Part shown: in pieces, positions 1-7,063 of the stretch | Numbering within the stretch: position 1 is the first letter of the stretch | Layout: each line of letters opens with the position of its first letter | Assembly: GCA_047777345.1 (NCBI GenBank) | Contig: JBKEEJ010000028.1 | Location: 1 to 34,744, forward strand | Origin: Anaerocolumna sp047777345 | GTDB lineage: Bacteria; Bacillota; Clostridia; Lachnospirales; Lachnospiraceae | Direction: 5' to 3' | DNA length: 34,744 nt | Translations under genes and position numbers: made by a program | The notes under the pieces: generated by a model | What the model was told of the DNA's origin: nothing | The model's input: the letters and a program-made list of their open reading frames with translations, nothing else | The model's database searches: none

Positions 1-134
1 TATCCCTGATACATATACAGGATTTCTACATAATAATGCCAATGAGCACGGTGAGGTAATGTGGCCAAACTGGTATCAAACAGATAGATATCATAAGGCG
101 TTGTAAGTGTTTCGATATTCTCATAAAAATCCAA
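1..134 (-). CDS. AraC-type transcriptional regulator, N-terminal fragment
   Basis: Only the first 44 or so codons lie in the window; the gene runs off the left edge. The start is probably the TTG at 134-132, because a GGGAGG ribosome binding site sits 8 nt upstream of it. The peptide reads MDFYENIETLTTPYDIYLFD and continues with a His-rich stretch, HRAHWHYYVEILYM, which is typical of the cupin-like sensing domain at the N-terminus of AraC/XylS regulators. The DNA-binding part is outside the window. The gene is divergent from the beta-mannosidase at 278, so it may control use of mannosides. Family assignment rests on about 44 residues; the regulatory target is inference from position. Confidence 0.6.
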   Translation of the reverse strand, partial: MDFYENIETLTTPYDIYLFDTSLATLPHRAHWHYYVEILYMYQG

Positions 135-277
135 GTCAGGTACCTCCCAATCCTATATTTTTACATTTAGTATAGTAGCACAAAAAAATAACATAAAAAA
201 GTATAAAAAATTACAAAAATGAAAGGCAATATCTAAGAATAAATTATATAAAATATACAAAAAAATGACGGAGAGAA

Positions 278-2788
278 GTGAAAAGATTGGTAGTACAAAA
301 TTTAAATCAAAACTGGAAGATGCGAGAAAATCAAACAGGAGAGTTTTTGGATGCCAAGGTACCAGGTTCTGTATATCAGGTATATTTAGACCATGGATTA
401 ATGAAAGATCCGTATTTCAGGGATCAGGAAACAGAAGCGTTAAAACTGATGGAAAAGGATTACGAATATGTGACACATTTTACGCCGGATAAGGATATTA
501 TTAACAGTCCTTATGTGGTTCTGCAGTTTAAGGGACTGGATACGATTGCGGACATCTGGCTTAACGGTAACCATCTGGGGTATGCTGACAACATGCACAG
601 AACATGGGAGTATGAGGTCAAGTCTCTCCTGCTTCCAAAGGATAATACCATAAGGATTTTATTTCATTCACCTACAAAATACATTAAAGAACGGGAAGAG
701 AAAGAAGGCTACTGGCCGATACCATTTGAAGCCATGAAAGGAACTTCCCATATCAGAAAAGCACAGTGTATGTTTGGCTGGGACTGGGGCCCGAGACTGC
801 CGGATGCAGGAATTTACAGGGACGTTTATCTGCTTGGATGTGAGGCAGAACGTCTGGATGGGGTCTATATCAGGCAGAAGCATGAGCCGGGCAAAGTAAC
901 CCTGTCATTTAAGATAGATTTAAAATGTATGGATAGTCGGTTCCCTTTGTGTTTTGGAACGGATAAAGAAGCAATTAGAAAAAGAAATGTAAAGGCCAGG
1001 GTAACGGTCAAAAATCCCGAAGGAATCATACTGGCAACAAAAGAAACAGAAGACGGAGATGCGGTACCGGATATTGAAGTAATGAACCCTCAGTTATGGT
1101 GGCCGCATGGCCTGGGAAAACAGCCTTTATATAAGGTGATGGTAGAACTTCTCCGGGACGGACAGGTAATTGACACTTTTGAGAAACGGATTGGGCTTCG
1201 TACGCTGACAATTCGGAGAGAAAAGGATGAATACGGCGAAAGTTTTGCCCATGAAGTTAACGGAATCACATATTTTGCCATGGGAGCAGATTATATTCCC
1301 GAGGACTGTATTTTAAGCAGGATTAATCCCGAACGGACAAGAAATCTGTTGGAGCAGGCAGTGGCAGCCAATTATAATACGATCCGTGTATGGGGAGGCG
1401 GCTATTATCCGGATGATTTCTTCTGGGATGCCTGTGATGAGCTGGGGTTAGTCGTATGGCTGGATTTTATGTTTGCATGCGGCGTATATCGGCTGACCAG
1501 TGAAGAATTTGAACAGAATATTATCGAAGAATTCAAAGAAAATGTGAAACGCATCCGTAATCATGCGTGCCTTGGCCTGTGGTGCGGTAATAATGAGATG
1601 GAAGTCTTTTACTGTACAAACCGTCCTGATTTTATGGAAGAGAAGGGTTATGCCGCCGATTATATCAAACTGCATGAGTATATAATTCCTAAAGTTTTAA
1701 AGGAATACGATCCGGATACTTTTTACTGGCCATCAAGCCCTTCATCAGGCGGAAGCTTTGATGAGCCGGACAGCCCTGACAGAGGGGATGTACATTACTG
1801 GGATGTATGGCATGGCAATAAACCATTTACAGAGTATCGTAAATACCGTTTCCGCTATTTGTCTGAGTTTGGTTTTCAGTCATTTCCATCGATTCGTACA
1901 ATCGAATCCTTTACCTACCCTGAGGACAGAAATATTTTTTCCTGGGTTATGGAAAAGCATCAGAGAAATGCGGCGGCAAACGGAAAGATTATGAGTTATA
2001 TGGAGCAGACCTATCTGTATCCTACCAGTTTTGAAGCGTTAATTTATGCTTCACAGCTTTTGCAGGCAGATGCCATCCGTTATGGGGTTGAGCATTTCAG
2101 AAGACACAGAGGACAGTGTATGGGAACCATCGTATGGCAGTTAAATGACTGCTGGCCGGTAGCATCCTGGTCATCAATTGACTATTATGGACGCTGGAAA
2201 GCATTGCATTATTTTGAGAAGCGTTTCTTTGCTCCTTTGTTATTATCTTGTGAGGAAGAAGGCATGCTTTCCCAGGACCCGAATCCTAATGCGGAGCCCT
2301 ATGAATTAAAAAAATCCATTCGCCTGTGTGTATCCAATGAATCGCCAAAGGATGAGACGGTTGACGTGTTCTGGGAACTGAGGGATAATTACGCCAATAT
2401 TCTAAAGCAGGGGAAAGAAACGGTAAATGTTAAGGCATTTTCCAGCAAATGGCTTGATAAGCAAAGTTTTCAGGATGCCGACGAATTCTCCCATTATGTG
2501 AGCTATCATATGGAGAAGAACGGTAAGACCATAAGTGGCGGAACTGTTTTGTTTACAGTACCGAAGTTCTTCCATTTGATTGATCCGAAACTTAAGGTTA
2601 GACTTGAAGGAGATGAGATTGTTGTCAGTGCTGAGAGTTATGCGAGAGCCGTAGAAATTAGAAATAAAGAAGACAATCTTATCTTATCCGATAATTTCTT
2701 TGATATGAATGGGGGAGAAAGACGGATCAAAATACTTAAGGGAATTCCTGATGAACTTGAAGTAAGAAGTGAATATGACATCCGTTAA
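278..2788 (+). CDS. Beta-mannosidase, glycoside hydrolase family 2
   Basis: Predicted to release beta-linked mannose from the non-reducing end of manno-oligosaccharides in the cytoplasm. The 836-aa length and order fit family 2 beta-mannosidases: an N-terminal jelly-roll (about 1-190, including GWDWGPRLPDAG), an immunoglobulin-like domain (about 195-310) and a TIM barrel (about 315-660). The acid/base glutamate is E440 in WCGNNEME and the nucleophile is E530 in YLSEFGFQS. There is no signal peptide, so the substrate must be imported. The start shown is a GTG at 278 with GGAGAG only 2 nt upstream, which is tight; the TTG at 287 would be better spaced. It is divergent from an AraC-type regulator, the usual arrangement for an inducible sugar gene. 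A hairpin follows the stop. Function is well supported; exact substrate is not. Confidence 0.9.
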   Translation: MKRLVVQNLNQNWKMRENQTGEFLDAKVPGSVYQVYLDHGLMKDPYFRDQETEALKLMEKDYEYVTHFTPDKDIINSPYVVLQFKGLDTIADIWLNGNHLGYADNMHRTWEYEVKSLLLPKDNTIRILFHSPTKYIKEREEKEGYWPIPFEAMKGTSHIRKAQCMFGWDWGPRLPDAGIYRDVYLLGCEAERLDGVYIRQKHEPGKVTLSFKIDLKCMDSRFPLCFGTDKEAIRKRNVKARVTVKNPEGIILATKETEDGDAVPDIEVMNPQLWWPHGLGKQPLYKVMVELLRDGQVIDTFEKRIGLRTLTIRREKDEYGESFAHEVNGITYFAMGADYIPEDCILSRINPERTRNLLEQAVAANYNTIRVWGGGYYPDDFFWDACDELGLVVWLDFMFACGVYRLTSEEFEQNIIEEFKENVKRIRNHACLGLWCGNNEMEVFYCTNRPDFMEEKGYAADYIKLHEYIIPKVLKEYDPDTFYWPSSPSSGGSFDEPDSPDRGDVHYWDVWHGNKPFTEYRKYRFRYLSEFGFQSFPSIRTIESFTYPEDRNIFSWVMEKHQRNAAANGKIMSYMEQTYLYPTSFEALIYASQLLQADAIRYGVEHFRRHRGQCMGTIVWQLNDCWPVASWSSIDYYGRWKALHYFEKRFFAPLLLSCEEEGMLSQDPNPNAEPYELKKSIRLCVSNESPKDETVDVFWELRDNYANILKQGKETVNVKAFSSKWLDKQSFQDADEFSHYVSYHMEKNGKTISGGTVLFTVPKFFHLIDPKLKVRLEGDEIVVSAESYARAVEIRNKEDNLILSDNFFDMNGGERRIKILKGIPDELEVRSEYDIR

Positions 2789-2796
2789 ATAAAGGA

Positions 2797-2830
2797 TACG
2801 CCCTGATGTTAAACAGCTCATCAGGGCGTA
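2797..2830. terminator. Probable bidirectional transcription terminator
   Basis: A perfect 12-bp inverted repeat (TACGCCCTGATG and its complement) with a 10-nt loop lies between the convergent mannosidase and queT genes. There is no strong T-run on the plus side (AATTGTATC) and only a broken one on the minus side (TCCTTTATTT), so termination strength is uncertain. Confidence 0.6.
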
Positions 2831-2900
2831 AATTGTATCAATAATCCTTTAACAAGGAAAATGTATACGGATTGAATTCCTGGTTCCTTTTAAATTAAAT

Positions 2901-2946
2901 AAGTTTACTAATTTTTAAATGAAAACAAGCTTACTGATTTTTAAAA
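2901..2946. repeat. Short imperfect direct repeat at the queT 3' end
   Basis: Two copies of a 19-nt sequence (2901-2919 and 2927-2945, AAGYTTACTRATTTTTAAA) differ at two positions. The second copy covers the last codons and stop of queT and the first lies just beyond it. It looks like a small local duplication with no evident function. Confidence 0.5.
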
Positions 2947-3413
2947 ATAGTAGTTCTGTACCGATTTAACACCAGCAATAATACCAGTCCGAATACTCCG
3001 CAGGAGATTATTTCACCTGCTCCTACCGTTAACATCATAAAAGGAACTGGCAGGTTAAAGCCATAAGCATATTTAAGAACCCAGGGAATAATAATGGAAT
3101 TGGATACAATAGGTGGGACGGGTACAAGATATTTTTGTTTTCTTAACAGATAGGAACCGACTGCACCAAGTAAAGTTGCCAGCGTACCAAACAGAATATC
3201 AAAAATATTCCCGCCCAGTATATTTGCTATCAGACAGCCAATGGTTACTCCGGGAATGGCAGCCGGTGTAAAGTATGGTAATATGGTCAGAGCTTCAGCA
3301 ATTCTTACTTGTATGTAATTAAAGCTAAAGGGTTTAAAGACATACACCAGAACCACATAGATGGCCGCAATTAAAGCAGCCTGAGTAATAAAAAGTGTTT
3401 TGTTTTTCTTCAT
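2931..3413 (-). CDS. queT: QueT family queuosine-precursor transporter (ECF S component)
   Basis: Predicted membrane substrate-binding (S) component of an energy-coupling factor transporter that imports a queuosine precursor such as preQ1 or queuine for tRNA modification. The 160-aa protein is nearly all hydrophobic, with about five membrane segments, and carries the family hallmark around residues 33-70: YIQVRIAEALTILPYFTPAA followed by IPGVTIGCLIANILGG. The start ATG at 3413 has AAAGGAG 8 nt upstream. A preQ1-type riboswitch covers this ribosome binding site, which independently supports the substrate. The shared ECF energising genes are not in the window. Confidence 0.9.
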   Translation of the reverse strand: MKKNKTLFITQAALIAAIYVVLVYVFKPFSFNYIQVRIAEALTILPYFTPAAIPGVTIGCLIANILGGNIFDILFGTLATLLGAVGSYLLRKQKYLVPVPPIVSNSIIIPWVLKYAYGFNLPVPFMMLTVGAGEIISCGVFGLVLLLVLNRYRTTIFKNQ

Positions 3414-3420
3414 ATCAAAT

Positions 3421-3464
3421 ACTCCTTTAGTTTTGTTTTACGTCAGGAAGGTCTCGAACTGACG
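3421..3464 (-). promoter_or_regulatory. preQ1 class I riboswitch controlling queT
   Basis: Read on the minus strand, a 6-bp hairpin (CGTCAG ... CTGACG) with a 12-nt loop is followed by an A-rich tail and then AAAGGAG. The loop contains ACCTT, which can pair with AAGG of the ribosome binding site, giving the small H-type pseudoknot seen in preQ1-I aptamers. The element sits directly in front of queT, a known preQ1-I target family. Ligand binding would be expected to hide the ribosome binding site and reduce translation. Identification is by structure and context, without a covariance-model search. Confidence 0.75.
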
Positions 3465-3558
3465 ATTGTAATTGTCTTGTCCTATAAAACAGGGCAGGTA
3501 CTACTATAGCGCATAAAAAAAGAAAATGCAAGTAAAAATTTACGCCTTTGTATTCTCA

Positions 3559-3587
3559 TTGACCCGTTCGACATAATATGGCATAAT
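3559..3587 (+). promoter_or_regulatory. Sigma-A type promoter for the small membrane protein gene
   Basis: TTGACC, 17 nt, CATAAT, ending about 48 nt before the start codon at 3635. The match to the housekeeping consensus is good and spacing is ideal. Confidence 0.6.
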
Positions 3588-3634
3588 ATGGGTATACGGG
3601 TTAATTAATAAGTTTAAGGCATGGGGAGATAACA

Positions 3635-4006
3635 ATGAGTGAAGAATATAAACTTGGCAATTTTACTTTTCAATCCGAAGAGGATTATAAAAATGCTTTA
3701 AGGGAGTTAAAAATCATTCAGGAAATAAAACAAAAATATAATATTGACAGCCCGGATACGGCAAGACTTTTGCTGTCAAAAATATCAAGAGGTTTGGTAC
3801 CGGCAAATACCCAAATTGGTAAGGCCTTTGAAAACTATTTGCACAATGTGATAGGAAAAAATAAGACGGATGTTCCGCTTAATAATTTAAAAAACGTAAA
3901 AATCGAATATATAAAAAGAAGCAATAACACATGGAAACATGTCTGTTTTATTGTGATTCTTATTATCCTTTTCCTGGCCGGATGGTGGTATTTCTTTATA
4001 TTATGA
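3635..4006 (+). CDS. Small protein with a C-terminal membrane anchor, function unknown
   Basis: A 123-aa protein that I do not recognise. The first 95 residues are soluble and charged, with a helix-rich section (EEDYKNALRELKIIQEIKQ). Residues about 102-122 (HVCFIVILIILFLAGWWYFF) form a single membrane segment very near the end, so it resembles a tail-anchored protein facing the cytoplasm. The start is supported by GGGGAG 8-9 nt upstream and by a good promoter at 3559-3587. It stands alone, with 600 bases of non-coding DNA after it. The gene looks real; no function can be given. Confidence 0.75.
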   Translation: MSEEYKLGNFTFQSEEDYKNALRELKIIQEIKQKYNIDSPDTARLLLSKISRGLVPANTQIGKAFENYLHNVIGKNKTDVPLNNLKNVKIEYIKRSNNTWKHVCFIVILIILFLAGWWYFFIL

Positions 4007-4142
4007 AATTAAGAGTTAATAAGGGACCGGTCGTTTCCTGTCATTTTTATGCTTTTATTTGCGGTAACCATAGCGGTACTGTGACGGATTCAATCCGTGC
4101 CGTCGAATGATATGAGGTGCAAATTTAATCGTTTACAGGCTT

Positions 4143-4337
4143 CTAAATACATTCTTTAGGTATAATTGCCAAATCGCAGGTTCTGTTTTCCACTTTCTGA
4201 TTAATATCGGCTTCTTTTATTTTATCAATGATTAATTTTATCCTGGAATTTAAAGAAGAAAAAAACCCCAGTGACTTAGTAAGATTATAGACGGACAGTA
4301 TTTTTAATTGTTTATTGCTGATATGTAAAGCAGAGGC
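4143..4337 (-). pseudogene. Possible gene remnant, C-terminal fragment of unknown protein
   Basis: On the minus strand 64 codons are open between two stops, with no ATG or GTG start. The predicted peptide has a plausible globular composition: it includes LSVYNLTKSLGFFSS, then RIKLIIDKIKEADINQK, and ends DLAIIPKECI. The absence of a start or ribosome binding site suggests the tail of a lost gene. I do not recognise the family and chance openness cannot be excluded. Confidence 0.25.
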
Positions 4338-4350
4338 CTACAACAGGTCT

Positions 4351-4379
4351 CATTTTTATTTTTCAGGAAAATAAAAATG
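4351..4379. repeat. AT-rich perfect inverted repeat
   Basis: CATTTTTATTTT and its exact reverse complement flank a 5-nt loop (TCAGG). An outer pair, CCTACA near 4337 and TGTAGG near 4397, extends the symmetry. It could be a terminator of the vanished minus-strand gene or a small insertion element; there is no transposase. Confidence 0.4.
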
Positions 4380-4624
4380 TTACTGGCATGATGCCCTGTA
4401 GGTATACTTTTTCTTACAGTTAATTTTTGGCATAAAAAATTTTTCCAGTAATTTTTTTGGTTTTGGTCAGATTTTATTGTATTGATACGAAATAATAAAT
4501 GAAAACAAAATCAGCAAATAAAAATCAAAAAAGCAGTTCAATGTAAATTTATACATAAACCAGTGAAGTTCAATGAATGGAGAGTAGAAGAATAGAAGAA
4601 TGAATAAAGCAGGAGAAGAAGGAA

Positions 4625-5227
4625 GTGATAAGGTTGCAGGATGTGAAATTAATGGAACTGCTTTCCAGTAATCCTGAGGCAGGCCTGGAATATGCCATAG
4701 AACAGTACAGCGGCCTGGTCTACAGTATTATTTCTGAAAAAGTTTCGGCTGTTGGCTCAAAAGAGGATATCAAAGAATGTGCCAGCGATGTTTTTATGGA
4801 ATTTTTTCAGAAAAAGGAAAGTCTTGATTTGAATAAGGGCTCCATAAAAGCTTATTTGGCAGTCATAGCAAAACATAAGGGAATTGACCTTTACCGCAGG
4901 CTGTTAAGAACCGGCGGACCAAGCAGGGATTATTTGGAGGAGTTTGAATATTTTGAAGACACAAGGATGAATTTAGAACAGAGTGTTATTGCAAAAGAAG
5001 AAAAAGATAATATTTTAAAAGCCATTGATTCATTGGGCCAGCCGGATAAAGAAATTTTCATCCGAAAATATTATTTTGGTCAGAAAACGAAAGAAATTGC
5101 GGAATCATTGAATTTAAGGGAAAATACGGTGGATAAAAAAATATCCAGAGGTTTAAAAAAGTTAAGAATATTATTAGGAGGTGTGGCCGATGAAGGGGAA
5201 AATAGTTTATATGCAAAAAAGCTCTGA
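4625..5227 (+). CDS. RNA polymerase sigma factor, ECF-like sigma-70 family
   Basis: Predicted alternative sigma factor directing RNA polymerase to a small regulon. The 200-aa protein has sigma region 2 (about 22-100; QYSGLVYSIISEKV, then KECASDVFMEFFQKK and LAVIAKHKGIDLYRR for -10 recognition) and region 4 with a helix-turn-helix (about 135-180; IFIRKYYFGQKTKEIAESL then ENTVDKKISRGLKKLR). The start is a GTG at 4625 behind a purine-rich GGAGAAGAAGGAA run. The coding end overlaps the next gene by 38 nt in another frame. Together they form a sigma/anti-sigma pair, so activity is probably held back by the downstream membrane protein until a signal arrives. Trigger and regulon cannot be read from sequence. 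Confidence 0.85.
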   Translation: MIRLQDVKLMELLSSNPEAGLEYAIEQYSGLVYSIISEKVSAVGSKEDIKECASDVFMEFFQKKESLDLNKGSIKAYLAVIAKHKGIDLYRRLLRTGGPSRDYLEEFEYFEDTRMNLEQSVIAKEEKDNILKAIDSLGQPDKEIFIRKYYFGQKTKEIAESLNLRENTVDKKISRGLKKLRILLGGVADEGENSLYAKKL

Positions 5228-6743
5228 TGTAGATACAAAAATACATTCTGTCCTGGATGGGCTTAACGTAACAGAAACCACAACTCTTCTTAAAAATATT
5301 GATATCGGCAATACGATTTTGAGTGAAAATGATTTAAGGGACATAAAAAAGAAGACATTTCATAAACTGAATATGGCAACAGGAGACCAAAAAGAAAAGG
5401 GCTCGGTACAGCCTGGCAATTTTAACTCACTTTCACATTCCGTTTATATAAAGTCAGAGACGAAAAGCAGGAACAAAAATCGATTTCGCATCCGTTTTGC
5501 AGCTGCTGCCGTCGCAGTCTTACTTTGCATTGTTATGATAAATTACAATGATATTGCCCATGCTTTTTGGCAAATGTTAAGTCTGATACCCGGGGTGGGA
5601 ATCATTGAAAATAACAGTGACAGTGACAGAGAGATTTTATATCAGCTAAAGGAAACAGTAAATGCGGAAAGTGACCAGGCAACCATGACTATTAGCAGCG
5701 CGGTGGCAACCAGTGAAGAAATCAGTGTAAACTTTCAAATAGTGAGAAAGAATTATACGGAAGATGAGTTGTTTACTGAGAAACAAAAAGAGTGGGAGGA
5801 ACTAAAAAAAGGCGGGGAAATGAAAAAGCCCAGGATTTTTTTGCAGGTAGATAATCAGAAATTTACATGCAACTACTCAAGCTCCGGGGGAGGACTTGAG
5901 GAAAATTATAGCTGTACTTTTAAGCTGGATTCTGAACTAATAGGCCCTGCAAAAAGGTATAAATTAATTTTTGATGACTATAATATCAGTGCGGATTTTG
6001 AGTTGGTAACATTGGAACAATACAACAGTCTTAGTGATATCGGACCTACAGAAATTCATAATAACATCAGCCTTACAGCCACTGCATCCAGGGAAGGAGA
6101 CCAGCTTAAGGTTCATATTTACCCTCTTAATTACTCTGACTATACCCTCATCAGTTTTGATCAGGAATATGAATTTGACTATTTTCATAAAAAGCTTACC
6201 TTAAAAACGGATAAAGGAGATAAAGACTATACCTTACCGGGCAGCTACGGCAGTGGCATGAATGCGGCCTATACATTTGATTTAAGTGACGGTGCCAAAT
6301 ACAGCATCCTTTCTGTTCCATATGTGGTGGTGGAATCACAGGAGGAAAAAAGGATAACTCTTCCTATCCCCAAGGAAGGAAAAGTCGTTTCTGTAAACCA
6401 GGAAGTTGCCTTTGAAGACGGAAGTGTTATTATTAAGGACGTAGAAAAGCTGGTATATCCGCATGAGGACAATGAATCGGATTATGATGCGGACTTAAAG
6501 GTAAACTTAGAATATAAGAGCAAGGACGAAAAGAAGCAATTGGTAGGCGCTAAACTCACTAATAAGAAGTCGGAAAGCATGTCCTGGGAGTATGATGAGG
6601 ACCACAGGCTTACAACATATTATTATACATTGGATAATCCGTCAAAGAGTCAAATCAAGTTATATCTTACAAAGCCCAGGTATGTTTTAATGGATGAATA
6701 TAATCTGGATATAAGCAAGAAACCTGATACAGGGGCCCAGTAG
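5190..6743 (+). CDS. Membrane anti-sigma factor, DUF4179-like
   Basis: Probable anti-sigma protein binding the sigma factor encoded just upstream. Residues 1-95 form a charged cytoplasmic region, about 100-120 a single membrane helix (FAAAAVAVLLCIVMI), and the remaining roughly 395 residues an extracellular beta-rich domain. The phrase AFWQMLSLIPGVGIIE after the helix is typical of DUF4179 proteins encoded beside ECF-like sigma factors in clostridia. I chose the ATG at 5190, 8 nt after AGGAGG, over the in-frame GTG at 5181 that overlaps the ribosome binding site. Overlap with the sigma gene implies translational coupling. An intrinsic terminator at 6829 separates this operon from cas13a. The ligand of the outer domain is unknown. 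Confidence 0.75.
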   Translation: MKGKIVYMQKSSDVDTKIHSVLDGLNVTETTTLLKNIDIGNTILSENDLRDIKKKTFHKLNMATGDQKEKGSVQPGNFNSLSHSVYIKSETKSRNKNRFRIRFAAAAVAVLLCIVMINYNDIAHAFWQMLSLIPGVGIIENNSDSDREILYQLKETVNAESDQATMTISSAVATSEEISVNFQIVRKNYTEDELFTEKQKEWEELKKGGEMKKPRIFLQVDNQKFTCNYSSSGGGLEENYSCTFKLDSELIGPAKRYKLIFDDYNISADFELVTLEQYNSLSDIGPTEIHNNISLTATASREGDQLKVHIYPLNYSDYTLISFDQEYEFDYFHKKLTLKTDKGDKDYTLPGSYGSGMNAAYTFDLSDGAKYSILSVPYVVVESQEEKRITLPIPKEGKVVSVNQEVAFEDGSVIIKDVEKLVYPHEDNESDYDADLKVNLEYKSKDEKKQLVGAKLTNKKSESMSWEYDEDHRLTTYYYTLDNPSKSQIKLYLTKPRYVLMDEYNLDISKKPDTGAQ

Positions 6744-6828
6744 TCCGGATAAAAGAAGATGGCATAGGCATATTAGAAATATGCAGCTTAAGGAAATAGA
6801 CCAAGAAAGAATATTATTAAAAACTTTT

Positions 6829-6878
6829 GAGGTGAATAATCCCAATATAAAAGAATGGGGTGAATTCACCTCTTTTTT
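6829..6878 (+). terminator. Intrinsic terminator of the sigma/anti-sigma operon
   Basis: A perfect 9-bp stem (GAGGTGAAT and its complement), with further CCCA/TGGG pairing inside, is followed immediately by six T residues. Confidence 0.85.
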
Positions 6879-6931
6879 GTTTGTGACAGAAAAACTCTAT
6901 TAATTTGGTTGATTTGCATAATAAATTACAA

Positions 6932-7003
6932 TATCACATTGACATAATCATAAAATTGTGATAATTTTACACTTATAGACAATGGATTTATTTTACAATG
7001 TGA
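6932..7003 (+). promoter_or_regulatory. cas13a promoter with overlapping inverted repeats
   Basis: TTGACA at 6939-6944 is a perfect -35 box. The -10 is either TAATTT at 6962 (17-nt spacing) or the extended form TGT-GATAAT ending at 6965 (15-nt spacing). Two inverted repeats overlap it: TATCACA at 6932-6938 with TGTGATA at 6957-6963, and TCACATTG at 6934-6941 with CAATGTGA at 6996-7003. Both share the half-site that covers the -35 region, as expected for a repressor operator, but no regulator gene adjoins the locus. Promoter is likely; operator is inference. Confidence 0.5.
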
Positions 7004-7063
7004 CAAACAATGTATCTTTTTATATTTTGCTGTTGCTTGCGCTTTTTTTAAGGGGGAAAAGCT

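Larger units (their letters stand above)
4007..4624. other. 618-base intergenic stretch without an intact gene
   Basis: This AT-rich stretch separates the small membrane protein gene from the sigma factor. It holds a possible decayed reading frame on the minus strand (4143-4337), a 12-bp AT-rich hairpin (4351-4379) and a short hairpin near 4084-4100 (ACGGAT ... ATCCGT). No convincing promoter for the sigma factor was identified. Confidence 0.6.

Noticed and set aside
265..492. Alternative 75-codon frame at the mannosidase start
   Set aside because: It lies in another frame of a clear GH2 gene and has no protein-like features.
4625..6743. Sigma/anti-sigma pair as part of the CRISPR system
   Set aside because: A strong terminator (6829-6878) and a separate promoter divide them, and such pairs are common in clostridia without cas13a.
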